Shown piece by piece: positions 1 through 5,897 of a stretch of DNA of 7,204 bases. Under the pieces are notes generated by a model. That model did not search any database. It was not told the origin of the DNA and was given only the letters and a program-made list of their open reading frames with translations. Position 1 is the first letter of the stretch; each line of letters opens with the position of its first letter. The stretch lies in contig JAHFOZ010000159.1 in the NCBI GenBank assembly GCA_023261405.1, positions 1 to 7,204 of the forward strand, in the 5' to 3' direction. The position numbers were made by a program, and so were the translations under genes. The DNA comes from Planctomycetota bacterium. Lineage in GTDB: Bacteria > Planctomycetota > MHYJ01 > JACPRB01.

Positions 1-708
1 GCGACTCAGCCAGTACCAGGCGGCGGCCGCCGCCGCCACGAGCCCTCCCAGCGCGACGGACTGGAGGACCGTCGACTCGAGGAACGCATACGCCGCGCGA
101 AGGGGCAGGCTGGGAGTGAACCGGTACAGCACCTGGATATCCCTGTAGATCGGGAGGAAGGAGAACAGGAAGCCGGTGACGACGGCCGCGCCCACGAGGA
201 GGACGAGCGCCGGATAGGAGAGGGCCGACAGGAGCGCGCGCTTCACCCGGCGCGCGCCCTCCGCCTGCCGGGCTACGGCCGCGAGCACCGCCGGGAGGTT
301 CCCCGAGGCCGTGCCCGCGCGGACCATCCAGACGTAATAGGGCGGGAACTCGCCGGGCAACTCCGCCACGGCGGCCTCGAAGGTCCGTCCCTCCTCGAGC
401 AGGGCCTCGAGCCGCCCGAGGGTCCGGCGGAAGCGGCCGCTCGCCGCCCGCCCGGCCGCCTCGCGCACCGCGCGGGCGAGGGGCAGCCCGGCGCGGGTCG
501 TCTCCGCGAGGCTCCGGTTGAAGAACGAGAAGGCGTCCGCGCCCGAGAGGGGGAGGATCGATTCCTGCGCATCGAGACGCTCGAGGGAAGAGACCTCGGC
601 GCCGCCTTCGCGCGCCCGCGCGGCGGCCTCCAGGAGGCCCGCCGCCTCGACCTCGCCCTTGAGCGGGCCGCCCTCGTCGCTCGTGCCGGTCCAGCCGAAT
701 TTCGCCAC
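1..708 (-). CDS. Type II secretion system F family protein (GspF/PilC-like), C-terminal part cut off by window edge
   Basis: This is an inner-membrane platform protein of the type II secretion/type IV pilus F family, which in known systems couples the cytoplasmic assembly ATPase to pseudopilin assembly. 236 residues are visible, with no stop before the window edge. The N-terminus (MAKFGWTGTSDEGGPLKGEV) resembles the short leader of PilC/GspF. A first F domain covers about residues 58-155, followed by the typical SYPALVLLVGAAVV membrane segment (about 163-187) and a second membrane segment (about 213-234). The second F domain would lie outside the window. The GTG start at 708 is chosen because translation from it begins with the family-typical MAKF and a G-rich stretch lies just upstream. 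The usual acidic residue of the AGE-x-SG-x-L motif is Thr here (RAGTASGNL, about 130-138). It is the third F-family gene in a row on this strand. Family assignment is firm; the specific system is unknown. Confidence 0.9.
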   Translation of the reverse strand, partial: MAKFGWTGTSDEGGPLKGEVEAAGLLEAAARAREGGAEVSSLERLDAQESILPLSGADAFSFFNRSLAETTRAGLPLARAVREAAGRAASGRFRRTLGRLEALLEEGRTFEAAVAELPGEFPPYYVWMVRAGTASGNLPAVLAAVARQAEGARRVKRALLSALSYPALVLLVGAAVVTGFLFSFLPIYRDIQVLYRFTPSLPLRAAYAFLESTVLQSVALGGLVAAAAAAWYWLSR

Positions 709-727
709 GCCAAGCCCCCAAACGCTC

Positions 728-772
728 ACCACAAAGACACAAAGACACAAAGTGCCTTCGTGTCTTTCTGGT
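728..772. repeat. Imperfect hairpin containing ACAAAGAC tandem repeat
   Basis: This intergenic element lies between the second and third F-family genes. The left arm ACCACAAAGACACAAAG (728-744) pairs with CTTCGTGTCTTTCTGGT (756-772) at 15 of 17 positions around an 11-nt loop. The left half is also a tandem repeat with 8-nt period: ACAAAGAC at 731-738 and 739-746, then ACAAAG at 747-752. Its AT-rich, low-complexity composition contrasts with the surrounding GC-rich coding sequence. It could act as a transcript-processing or attenuating hairpin before the third gene, or be a copy of a dispersed intergenic repeat. No clear U-tract follows it on the minus strand, so a simple Rho-independent terminator is not well supported. 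Confidence 0.7.
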
Positions 773-787
773 TCGTCTCAAGCTCCA

Positions 788-1924
788 TCATAGCGGGGTC
801 ATCCTGCGGAGACAGGCGATGATGGGGACGAAGATCACGAGGAAGACCATCAGGACCATGGCCCCGTTCACGAGGACGAAGAGGGGCACCAGGGCGTGCT
901 GGGCCACCTGGGCTCCGAAGCGCACCCGCGTGTCGTAGTGGGCCGAGGCATGAAGGAGTTGCTCGGGAAGCCCGCCGGAGGCCCCGCCCGTCTCGACGAA
1001 CCAGAGGAAGTCCTCCGGGAGCAGGGCGCGGCGGCCGGGGAACGAGGCGATCGAGCCGCCCTCGGCGAGGTGGGCGGCGAGCTTCAGGTAGAGCTTACGG
1101 AGGACGCCGTTGGGCTCGGCCTCCGCGGCGGCGCGCACGGCCTCGTGAAGCCCGGCGCCGGCGCGGAGGAGGAGGCCGGTCGCGAGCGCGAAGGAGTGGA
1201 GCGAGCCGTCGCGCACCACGCCGCCCATGAGCGGCAGGCGCACGATGACCGAATCGAGGAGGCGCTTGATCCACCGGAACGGGAGGACGCTGAACTGGGG
1301 CGAGATGCCCCCCGTGAAAAGGAGGAGCGTGAGCGCGACACAACTGATGAGCAGGACCTGGTTGGCCGTGACGATCCAGGGCCAGGCGTCCAGGATCGGG
1401 GCGGAGATCCTGAGCTGTTCCATGATGACCTGGAACTTGGGGATCAACGCGGTGCCGAGGAACAAGGTCTGGATGTTGATGAAGGCGGTGAGCAACACCG
1501 GATAGAGGAAGAAATAGGCGGCCTGATGGGGCGTCTCGACGATGCGGCGGTAGGAGCGGCGCATCTCGGAGAGGAAAGCGGCGAGATTGCCGCTGCGCTC
1601 CCCCAGGGCGATCATGCTGCGGAGGAGCGGCGGGAAGCCGCGCGGCGAAGCCTCGAAGGCCGCCGCCAGGCTCGATCCCTCTTCCAGAAGACGCGCCGCC
1701 CGCCGGAGCCGCGTGCCCATGATGCCCCCGAGGTCCAAGGCCACCATGCGCAGCCCCGTCTGGAGGGGCATCCCCCTTCCCGCCAGCTCGGCGAGGTGCT
1801 CGACCAGGAGATAGACCTTGGCGCGACGCCGGGTGATCCCGAAGTAGATCACCACGAAGGCGGTCACAAAGAGGAAGTTCCATCCGAAGAGGACGATGGC
1901 GATCGGGACCAGTGATTCGAGCAC
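788..1924 (-). CDS. Type II secretion system F family protein with extra N-terminal membrane segment
   Basis: A 378-residue GspF/PilC-family membrane protein. An extra hydrophobic segment (about residues 5-30) precedes the first F domain (about 35-135). Membrane segments follow at about 137-162 and 183-204, then a second F domain (about 235-340) and a final membrane segment (about 345-371). The first domain keeps the motif as LGERSGNL (about 107-114); the second has TGGASGGL, lacking the acidic residue. Canonical GspF/PilC proteins have a cytoplasmic N-terminus and no leading membrane helix, so this one is atypical. The GTG at 1924 is preferred because TAGGG lies about 8 nt upstream; GTG at 1933 (1 nt after the upstream stop) and TTG at 1954 are alternatives. 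The gene begins about 10 nt after the stop of the preceding F-family gene, implying one transcript and probable translational coupling. Family call is confident; the exact start is not. Confidence 0.88.
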   Translation of the reverse strand: MLESLVPIAIVLFGWNFLFVTAFVVIYFGITRRRAKVYLLVEHLAELAGRGMPLQTGLRMVALDLGGIMGTRLRRAARLLEEGSSLAAAFEASPRGFPPLLRSMIALGERSGNLAAFLSEMRRSYRRIVETPHQAAYFFLYPVLLTAFINIQTLFLGTALIPKFQVIMEQLRISAPILDAWPWIVTANQVLLISCVALTLLLFTGGISPQFSVLPFRWIKRLLDSVIVRLPLMGGVVRDGSLHSFALATGLLLRAGAGLHEAVRAAAEAEPNGVLRKLYLKLAAHLAEGGSIASFPGRRALLPEDFLWFVETGGASGGLPEQLLHASAHYDTRVRFGAQVAQHALVPLFVLVNGAMVLMVFLVIFVPIIACLRRMTPL

Positions 1925-1934
1925 CGAATTCACC

Positions 1935-2969
1935 CTACCAGAACTGACCCGCAAACTTGATGATGGTGATGAAGGGCGCGAGCACCCCCAAGGCGACGCA
2001 GAACGCGGCGTTGCCGAGCATCAGGAGCCCCACCGGCGTAAGGACGAGGAAGAGCACCTCGAAGTCCCGTTCCAGCTCGGAGGCGTAGAGTCGCGAGAAG
2101 GTCCCGAAGATCTCCGAGACCTCCCCTCTCTCTTCTCCCATGGCGACCGCCCAGGCGAGCGTCCGCGGGAAGAACTTCTGGTAGAAGAGGGCGGTCGAGA
2201 GGCTCTCGCCGTCGAGCGCCCGCTGGCGGACCTCACGCACGCAACGGCGGGCGTAGCGGTTCCCGAGCGCGAGGGCGCTCCCTTCCAAGGCCTCCGGGAG
2301 GGGCCGGCCCCCCTGGGACTTCATGGCCATGGCGGTGCAGAGGAGCGTGAGGTCGCGCGACTTGAGGAGCCGCCCCCAGACGGGGATCCACTCGCCCGCG
2401 CGCCAGCGGGAGCTCACGGCCAGCGCGGCCAGGGCGCCGACCATGCCCAGGATAAGCAGGCCGCACGCGCCTCCAAACACGATCCAATGGTTCTCGGAGA
2501 GCCAGACCAAGGGGTTCTCTTCCCGCCACACGTCCCAGAACGAGCGGTGCCCCTCGACCGAGATGTCCGAGGCCACCTTGCTGAGGTAGATCCCCAGCCC
2601 GAAGACGGCCACGCAGAAGAGGAGGCCGATGCTGACGTAGAGCCCGAAGCGCAGGAACTTCCCGGCGATGCGGGCGCGGAGGGCATGGTAGGAGGCCGCG
2701 CAGCGGAGCGCCTCCGGGAGCCGGCCGCTCTCGTGGCCCGCGCGGACAAGGGCGCAGTACTCTGGATCGAAGACTTTCGCTAGTGCGCCAGGGAGCGGGG
2801 TGCCGTCGCGAAGCGCTCGGGCGGCCGCCTCGAGACCCTCACGCCCCTTCCGCGAGCGCACCTGGCCCGCGAAGAGGTCGAGGACCGATTCCACGGGGAC
2901 CGAGCGCTCCACGGCCGTGGCCAGGAGCCGGTTGAACTCGGCGAACTCGCGCGAAGATAAGGCGGTCAT
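1935..2969 (-). CDS. Type II secretion system F family protein, two F domains
   Basis: A 344-residue inner-membrane platform protein of the GspF/PilC family. It starts directly with an F domain (about residues 7-105, motif AGHESGRLPEAL at about 77-88) and lacks the usual N-terminal leader. Membrane segment 1 spans about 108-129 and segment 2 about 161-186. The second F domain covers about 204-302 (motif MGEERGEV, about 277-284) and the last membrane segment about 305-337. The length is a little below the usual 400 or so residues because the leader is missing. The ATG at 2969 has only a weak upstream ribosome-binding site. The gene lies 105 nt after the GntR-type regulator on the same strand and about 10 nt before the next F-family gene, so it is probably the first structural gene of this cluster. 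What is assembled cannot be told from the window. Confidence 0.9.
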   Translation of the reverse strand: MTALSSREFAEFNRLLATAVERSVPVESVLDLFAGQVRSRKGREGLEAAARALRDGTPLPGALAKVFDPEYCALVRAGHESGRLPEALRCAASYHALRARIAGKFLRFGLYVSIGLLFCVAVFGLGIYLSKVASDISVEGHRSFWDVWREENPLVWLSENHWIVFGGACGLLILGMVGALAALAVSSRWRAGEWIPVWGRLLKSRDLTLLCTAMAMKSQGGRPLPEALEGSALALGNRYARRCVREVRQRALDGESLSTALFYQKFFPRTLAWAVAMGEERGEVSEIFGTFSRLYASELERDFEVLFLVLTPVGLLMLGNAAFCVALGVLAPFITIIKFAGQFW

Positions 2970-3074
2970 CGGGGTGCGTCCATACGGGAAGAGGATACCT
3001 CATGGACACGTGCACAGACCTGCGCGAACAGCCTGAATGTAGACAGTCCCGGCGGGGCGGCTGTGACGGGGAGA

Positions 3075-3461
3075 TCAGCGCCCGAGGAGCGAACGGAACA
3101 TCCGCTCCATCTCGATGGAAGAAAGGCCGACGCGCCGGCCTTCAAGGATGAGGTCCCACATGCGGTCGCAGACCTCCCCGGCGGCGCGCTGGTCGCCCGT
3201 GGCGGCGTGATCGTCGACCACGCGCCAGCGGTCGCCGTCGGCCGCGAGGAAGCCGCGGGACTCAAGTTCATCGAGCGCGAGGCGGGCCTCCTGGGGGCGG
3301 ACCTTGAGGCGGTAGGCGAGCGCGGAGGCACCCGGGACCAGGTTCCCCGGGGAGAGCCAGCCCAGGGCGATGAGCGCCTTGAGGTAGGCCGCCACCTGGC
3401 GGTGCGCCGGCACGTCTTTTCGAAGGGTGAAGCGCGAGAAGTCGATCTCGGTGGCCATCAT
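3075..3461 (-). CDS. GntR-family transcriptional regulator, YtrA-like
   Basis: A small cytoplasmic DNA-binding regulator of 128 residues. Residues about 15-80 form a GntR winged helix: HRQVAAYLKALIALGWLSPGN is followed by VPGASALAYRL, KVRPQEARLALDELESRGFL and a wing (DGDRWRVVDD). The short tail (about 92-128, ending RRVGLSSIEMERMFRSLLGR) resembles the small dimerisation helices of the YtrA subfamily rather than the larger FadR or UbiC-type effector domains. The ATG at 3461 is chosen because GGGAGGGG (3467-3474) sits at ideal spacing; the longer frame to 3512 would begin inside the promoter. YtrA-type regulators usually repress an adjacent operon, often an ABC exporter. Here the downstream genes are three F-family platform proteins. 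The palindrome over its own -35 box suggests autorepression. Family call is confident; target and ligand are inferred or unknown. Confidence 0.9.
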   Translation of the reverse strand: MMATEIDFSRFTLRKDVPAHRQVAAYLKALIALGWLSPGNLVPGASALAYRLKVRPQEARLALDELESRGFLAADGDRWRVVDDHAATGDQRAAGEVCDRMWDLILEGRRVGLSSIEMERMFRSLLGR

Positions 3462-3466
3462 CAGAT

Positions 3467-3474
3467 CCCCTCCC
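3467..3474 (-). promoter_or_regulatory. Strong ribosome-binding site of the GntR regulator
   Basis: On the minus strand GGGAGGGG lies 5 nt before the ATG-ATG pair at 3461-3456. This fixes the start of the regulator at 3461 or 3458 rather than at the longer frame's start at 3512. Confidence 0.8.
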
Positions 3475-3483
3475 AAGACTTTC

Positions 3484-3512
3484 ATCGTAGCGATCCGACT
3501 TCCAGGGGTCAA
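3484..3512 (-). promoter_or_regulatory. Sigma70-type promoter of the GntR regulator
   Basis: Reading the minus strand, TTGACC (3512-3507) is followed by exactly 17 nt and then TACGAT (3489-3484). These match the -35 consensus at five of six positions and the -10 consensus at four of six. The predicted transcription start near 3477 leaves a leader of about 16 nt that still contains the ribosome-binding site. Spacing, boxes and position agree, so this is a good promoter candidate. It would drive the regulator and perhaps the F-family genes behind it. Confidence 0.7.
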
Positions 3513-3518
3513 TGACCC
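3506..3518. promoter_or_regulatory. Perfect palindrome over the -35 box, candidate operator
   Basis: GGGTCA-A-TGACCC is a perfect 13-nt inverted repeat with a one-base centre. It covers the whole -35 hexamer of the regulator promoter. GntR proteins bind short palindromes commonly containing GT...AC half sites, which this sequence has. Binding here would block RNA polymerase, so autorepression is a reasonable inference; which protein binds is not shown by the sequence. Confidence 0.55.
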
Positions 3519-3541
3519 ATAAGCGAACCCATGAATTGCCC

Positions 3542-3566
3542 CATTGACGATCGGATCATTGACGAT
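3542..3566. repeat. Direct repeat CATTGACGAT upstream of the regulator promoter
   Basis: CATTGACGAT occurs at 3542-3551 and again at 3557-3566, a 15-nt start-to-start interval. The core CATTGAC is also found, in inverted orientation, inside the palindrome at 3508-3514. TCGGATC between the two copies also recurs inverted in the promoter spacer. The arrangement resembles a set of related binding half-sites, either for the regulator or for a second factor. No other function is visible. Confidence 0.5.
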
Positions 3567-3575
3567 TGTGGTGAT

Positions 3576-3606
3576 CCCCCCCAGCCCCCGCGGGGGGAGC
3601 AGGGGG
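3576..3606. repeat. G/C-run inverted repeat
   Basis: A perfect 12-nt palindrome CCCCCGCGGGGG (3585-3596) is nested between a C run (3576-3582) and a G run (3602-3606), which could pair outside it. It lies downstream of the C39 lipoprotein gene and upstream of the regulator promoter on the minus strand. It could form a stem that ends or stabilises the preceding transcript, but there is no T-run after it, so terminator function is uncertain. Confidence 0.4.
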
Positions 3607-3661
3607 TAACCGACAATGGCTCAATGGAAAATAGTCCATGGGGAAATTCCTGGCGGACCCA

Positions 3662-4585
3662 TCAACGGGGGGATGGGCGCATCAGGTAGACGATGCCCGA
3701 TCCGCGCTCCTGCCAGGTGGCGTGGAGCTGGCGGCGCTTGTAAATGCGGCGCACCTCGCCGGGCTTCGCCGCGGGGTCGTTCACCACCACGTCGCCGGAC
3801 TCCGTGAAGCCGACCACCACGATCAGGTGGCCGTTGGACGAAGGGATGGGCGCCCCGTCCAGGTCGCCCTTCTTCCACACATGGGAAAGCACCACGGGAC
3901 GGCCGGCGGCGATTTCGCGCTCGAGAAGATCCATGCCGCGGGCGCGGACGACCATGGACTCGAGACCGCCCGCGCGATGGGCGTAGGCGGTGTTAAGCGG
4001 CCAGTTGCCGTACATCTTCTGCGCCCGGTCGTAGACCCCCTCGCAGACCTCGGCGGTGGTCCTCTTCACCCCGTGATACTCGAGGACCATCGACACGGAC
4101 GTCGGGCTGCAGATCTCGCCCGGGTCCTTCTTCTCGACGCCCTGCGAGCGCGGGGGCACGTCGAGCACCCGTCCCCAAGCCTCCGACCGCGCCTCCGAGC
4201 AGGGCGCCGGGACGCCGTGCTTCCAGGTCGTGACCGCCGCCAGCGTCACCTCGGTCCCCGGCGCGGGAGTGACACGGAACCGGAACGAGCGGACGGGCTC
4301 CTTGAGGACCAGGGTGTCGACATCGACCGAATCGCCCTTGACGCCGCCCTCCGGGGTGCAGAGGACGTACCATTGCCCCGCGATCCCGATCTCGGCGGTC
4401 ACCGGGCCGCCGGCGTTCCACGAGAGCACGGCGCGATCGAAGGGGTCCGCGTCGTACGAGGCCGACGTCACGGCCTGGACGGACCTCCCCCGCCAGACCG
4501 CGAGGCCCGGCTCGTCGGCGGGGGGCACGGCCGGTGAAGTGCAGGCCATGAGCAGGCTCATCCACACGATGACGGAACGGATCAC
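3662..4585 (-). CDS. C39-family papain-like peptidase lipoprotein
   Basis: A 307-residue predicted lipoprotein. The N-terminus (MIRSVIVWMSLLMAC) has a charged start, a hydrophobic stretch and a lipobox LMAC with Cys15, so it is likely anchored in the envelope. Residues about 26-140 form a beta-rich region of unknown family. The C-terminal half is a C39_2-type domain: VPPRSQ with Gln148 as probable oxyanion-hole residue, GEICSPTSVSMVLEYHG with nucleophile Cys159, NGHLIVVVGF with His253 and VVNDPAA with Asp270. All catalytic positions appear intact, so an active cysteine peptidase or related amidohydrolase is likely; the substrate is unknown. No ABC transporter is fused or adjacent, unlike bacteriocin-processing C39 proteins. 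The GTG at 4585 is chosen from the signal-peptide shape, although its ribosome-binding site is weak; TTG at 4624 is an alternative. It follows queF by about 50 nt on the same strand. Confidence 0.82.
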   Translation of the reverse strand: MIRSVIVWMSLLMACTSPAVPPADEPGLAVWRGRSVQAVTSASYDADPFDRAVLSWNAGGPVTAEIGIAGQWYVLCTPEGGVKGDSVDVDTLVLKEPVRSFRFRVTPAPGTEVTLAAVTTWKHGVPAPCSEARSEAWGRVLDVPPRSQGVEKKDPGEICSPTSVSMVLEYHGVKRTTAEVCEGVYDRAQKMYGNWPLNTAYAHRAGGLESMVVRARGMDLLEREIAAGRPVVLSHVWKKGDLDGAPIPSSNGHLIVVVGFTESGDVVVNDPAAKPGEVRRIYKRRQLHATWQERGSGIVYLMRPSPR

Positions 4586-4636
4586 AGGGCCGGCATGATA
4601 CGTCCGGTTGCAGCCGCGGCGCAACCCTGCGGTGCC

Positions 4637-5023
4637 CTACTTCCGGTCGTAGCGCACTTCGACGCGGGTGCGGATGCCGCCCCGCGCGTTGAACTCGCCG
4701 GTCACCGTCATCCAGGCGGGCCTGCAGGCGGCCGCCAGGTCGCGGAGGATGCGGTTCACCGCGTTCTCGTAGAAGATGCCCACGGTCCGGTACGCGGTCA
4801 TGTAGAGCTTGAAGGACTTGAGCTCGAGGCAGCGCCGGTCGGGCTCGTACTGCACGGTGAGGGTGCCGAAGTCGGGGAGCCCGGTCTTCGGGCAGATGGC
4901 GTTGTACTCCGGATCGACGATGGTGATGGTGGTCCTGGGGAACTGGCTCTCCCAGGTCTCGATCCGGGGGAGCCGGGCGTCCAAGCCCGCCTTCGAGTGA
5001 GGGGCGTAGCCCTTAGGAGCCAT
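4637..5023 (-). CDS. queF: NADPH-dependent 7-cyano-7-deazaguanine reductase (preQ0 reductase, type I QueF)
   Basis: QueF reduces the nitrile of preQ0 to the aminomethyl group of preQ1 in the cytoplasm, a step of tRNA queuosine synthesis. The 128-residue product is the short unimodular type (B. subtilis-like, slightly shorter). The nucleophile Cys44 is in NAICPKTGLPDFG and the proton-donor Asp51 is seven residues on. The family signature appears as LELKSFKLYM (about 66-75), and Glu86 in GIFYENAVNRIL lies 42 residues after the Cys. Both spacings equal those of Cys55, Asp62 and Glu97 in B. subtilis QueF. Tyr85 occupies the position of the B. subtilis His. The ATG at 5023 gives a family-like N-terminus and overlaps the greA stop by 11 nt; no clear ribosome-binding site is seen, so translation probably depends on greA. 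Upstream preQ0 synthesis genes are not in the window. Confidence 0.95.
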   Translation of the reverse strand: MAPKGYAPHSKAGLDARLPRIETWESQFPRTTITIVDPEYNAICPKTGLPDFGTLTVQYEPDRRCLELKSFKLYMTAYRTVGIFYENAVNRILRDLAAACRPAWMTVTGEFNARGGIRTRVEVRYDRK

Positions 5024-5489
5024 AGGAGAACGAGAGGACCTTGTAGCGGATCTTGCCACGCGGGGCCAAGACCTCGGTGACGTCGCCGGACTTCTTGCCG
5101 ATGAGCGCCAGGCCGAGCGGCGAGGTGACCGAGACGGTATCTATATCGTCGCGGACCTCCCCCTCCCCCACCAGGAGGAACTCGTCCTTCCGGCGCGCGT
5201 CCAGATCCTCGACCTTGACCTTGGCGCCGATGGCCACCATGCCCGTGTCGACCTTGGAGGGGTCGATCACGTCGGCGAGGGCGAGCTTGGACTCCAGCTC
5301 GGCGATCTGGGTGTCGAGGTTCCACATCTCGTTGCGGGCGGCGTCGAACTCGGCGTTCTCCGAGAGGTCGCCCATCTCGCGGGCGTCGCCGAGGGCCTTC
5401 TGGACGCGGGGCATCTCTACGTTCTTCATGTGATCCAGGCGCTTCCTGGCCTGATCGTACCCGCGCGGGGTCATGGGGATGCGGTCCAT
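5013..5489 (-). CDS. greA: Transcription elongation factor GreA
   Basis: GreA rescues backtracked RNA polymerase by inserting a coiled coil through the secondary channel and stimulating cleavage of the transcript 3' end. The 158-residue product has the usual GreA length. The N-terminal coiled coil covers about residues 6-75, with the tip motif REMGDLSENAEF carrying the catalytic acidic residues Asp41 and Glu44. The C-terminal FKBP-like domain (about 82-158) includes SPLGLALIGKKSGD and ends KIRYKVLSFSYGS. The ATG at 5489 follows GGGAG at a short spacing. It begins about 40 nt after glnB and overlaps queF, so glnB-greA-queF may be one transcript. All key features are intact. Confidence 0.96.
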   Translation of the reverse strand: MDRIPMTPRGYDQARKRLDHMKNVEMPRVQKALGDAREMGDLSENAEFDAARNEMWNLDTQIAELESKLALADVIDPSKVDTGMVAIGAKVKVEDLDARRKDEFLLVGEGEVRDDIDTVSVTSPLGLALIGKKSGDVTEVLAPRGKIRYKVLSFSYGS

Positions 5490-5529
5490 AGGCTCCCTAT
5501 CCTATCGACAAGGCAGGATTTTTCAACGT

Positions 5530-5868
5530 CTAGACAGCCGAGTGGCCCTTCTCGCCGGTGCGGATCCGCACGACCTCGTCGAGGCTGGAGACGAAGACCT
5601 TGCCGTCGCCGATCTCGCCGGTGCGCGCGGCGCGGAGCACGGCCCCCATGACATCCTCCACGAGGTGGTCAGCCACCACGATCTCGAGGAGCAGCTTGGG
5701 GACGAAGTCGATCGCGTACTCCGTCCCGCGGTAGCTCTGCTTGTGTCCCTTCTGGCGGCCGAAGCCACGGACCTCCGTGACGGTGAGGCCTTCCACGCCG
5801 ACCTTGCTGAGGGCGTTGGTGACCTCGTCCAGCTTGAAGGGCTTGATGACGGCGTTGATCACCTTCAA
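5530..5868 (-). CDS. glnB: Nitrogen regulatory protein P-II
   Basis: PII is a trimeric cytoplasmic sensor of 2-oxoglutarate and ATP/ADP that controls glutamine synthetase modification, nitrogen transcription factors or transport. The product is 112 residues, the standard length. It starts MKVINAVIKPFKLDEV and carries the T-loop GRQKGHKQSYRGTEY with Tyr51, the uridylylation site; Gln39 is the residue known to help bind 2-oxoglutarate. The B-loop is TGEIGDGKVFV and the C-terminal RIRTGEKG binds nucleotide phosphates. The T-loop has Thr49 where Ala or Ser is usual. The start is a TTG at 5868, set by a perfect AGGAGG six bases upstream and by the conserved MK-I start; the open frame continues far upstream only as antisense to the next gene. 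A GlnD gene lies nearby, consistent with control by uridylylation. It could equally be named glnK, since no amtB is visible. Confidence 0.95.
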   Translation of the reverse strand: MKVINAVIKPFKLDEVTNALSKVGVEGLTVTEVRGFGRQKGHKQSYRGTEYAIDFVPKLLLEIVVADHLVEDVMGAVLRAARTGEIGDGKVFVSSLDEVVRIRTGEKGHSAV

Positions 5869-5874
5869 GGACCG

Positions 5875-5880
5875 CCTCCT
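5875..5880 (-). promoter_or_regulatory. Consensus ribosome-binding site fixing the TTG start of glnB
   Basis: AGGAGG on the minus strand is separated by 6 nt from the TTG at 5868. It supports a non-ATG start that gives exactly the family-typical N-terminus of PII. Confidence 0.85.
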
Positions 5881-5897
5881 TTTCTTCGCCTCTCGAA

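Noticed and set aside
273..713. Minus-strand frame of 146 codons at the left end
   Set aside because: It is Arg/Ser/Pro-rich in the wrong frame; the neighbouring frame starting at 708 reads as an F-family protein throughout.
896..1915. Long plus-strand open frame of 339 codons opposite the second platform gene
   Set aside because: It is rich in charged residues with no recognisable domain, and the minus-strand frame encodes a clear T2SSF protein with membrane segments. Long antisense frames are common in GC-rich DNA.
1896..2783. Plus-strand open frame of 295 codons opposite the first platform gene
   Set aside because: Composition is that of an antisense shadow (Glu, Arg, Gly, Pro, His rich), with no motif and no plausible ribosome-binding site.
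3028..3063. Inverted ACAGCC/GGCTGT pair after the GntR gene as a terminator
   Set aside because: The stem is only 6 nt with a long spacer and no T-run, so read-through into the platform genes remains the simpler reading.
3638..4537. Plus-strand frame of 299 codons opposite the C39 lipoprotein
   Set aside because: No domain is recognisable, and the opposite strand has an intact catalytic set and lipobox.
5499..5526. Possible greA promoter TTGAAA-16-TAGGAT
   Set aside because: The implied transcription start would lie about 3 nt before the ATG and cut off the ribosome-binding site; a short gap after glnB makes read-through more likely.
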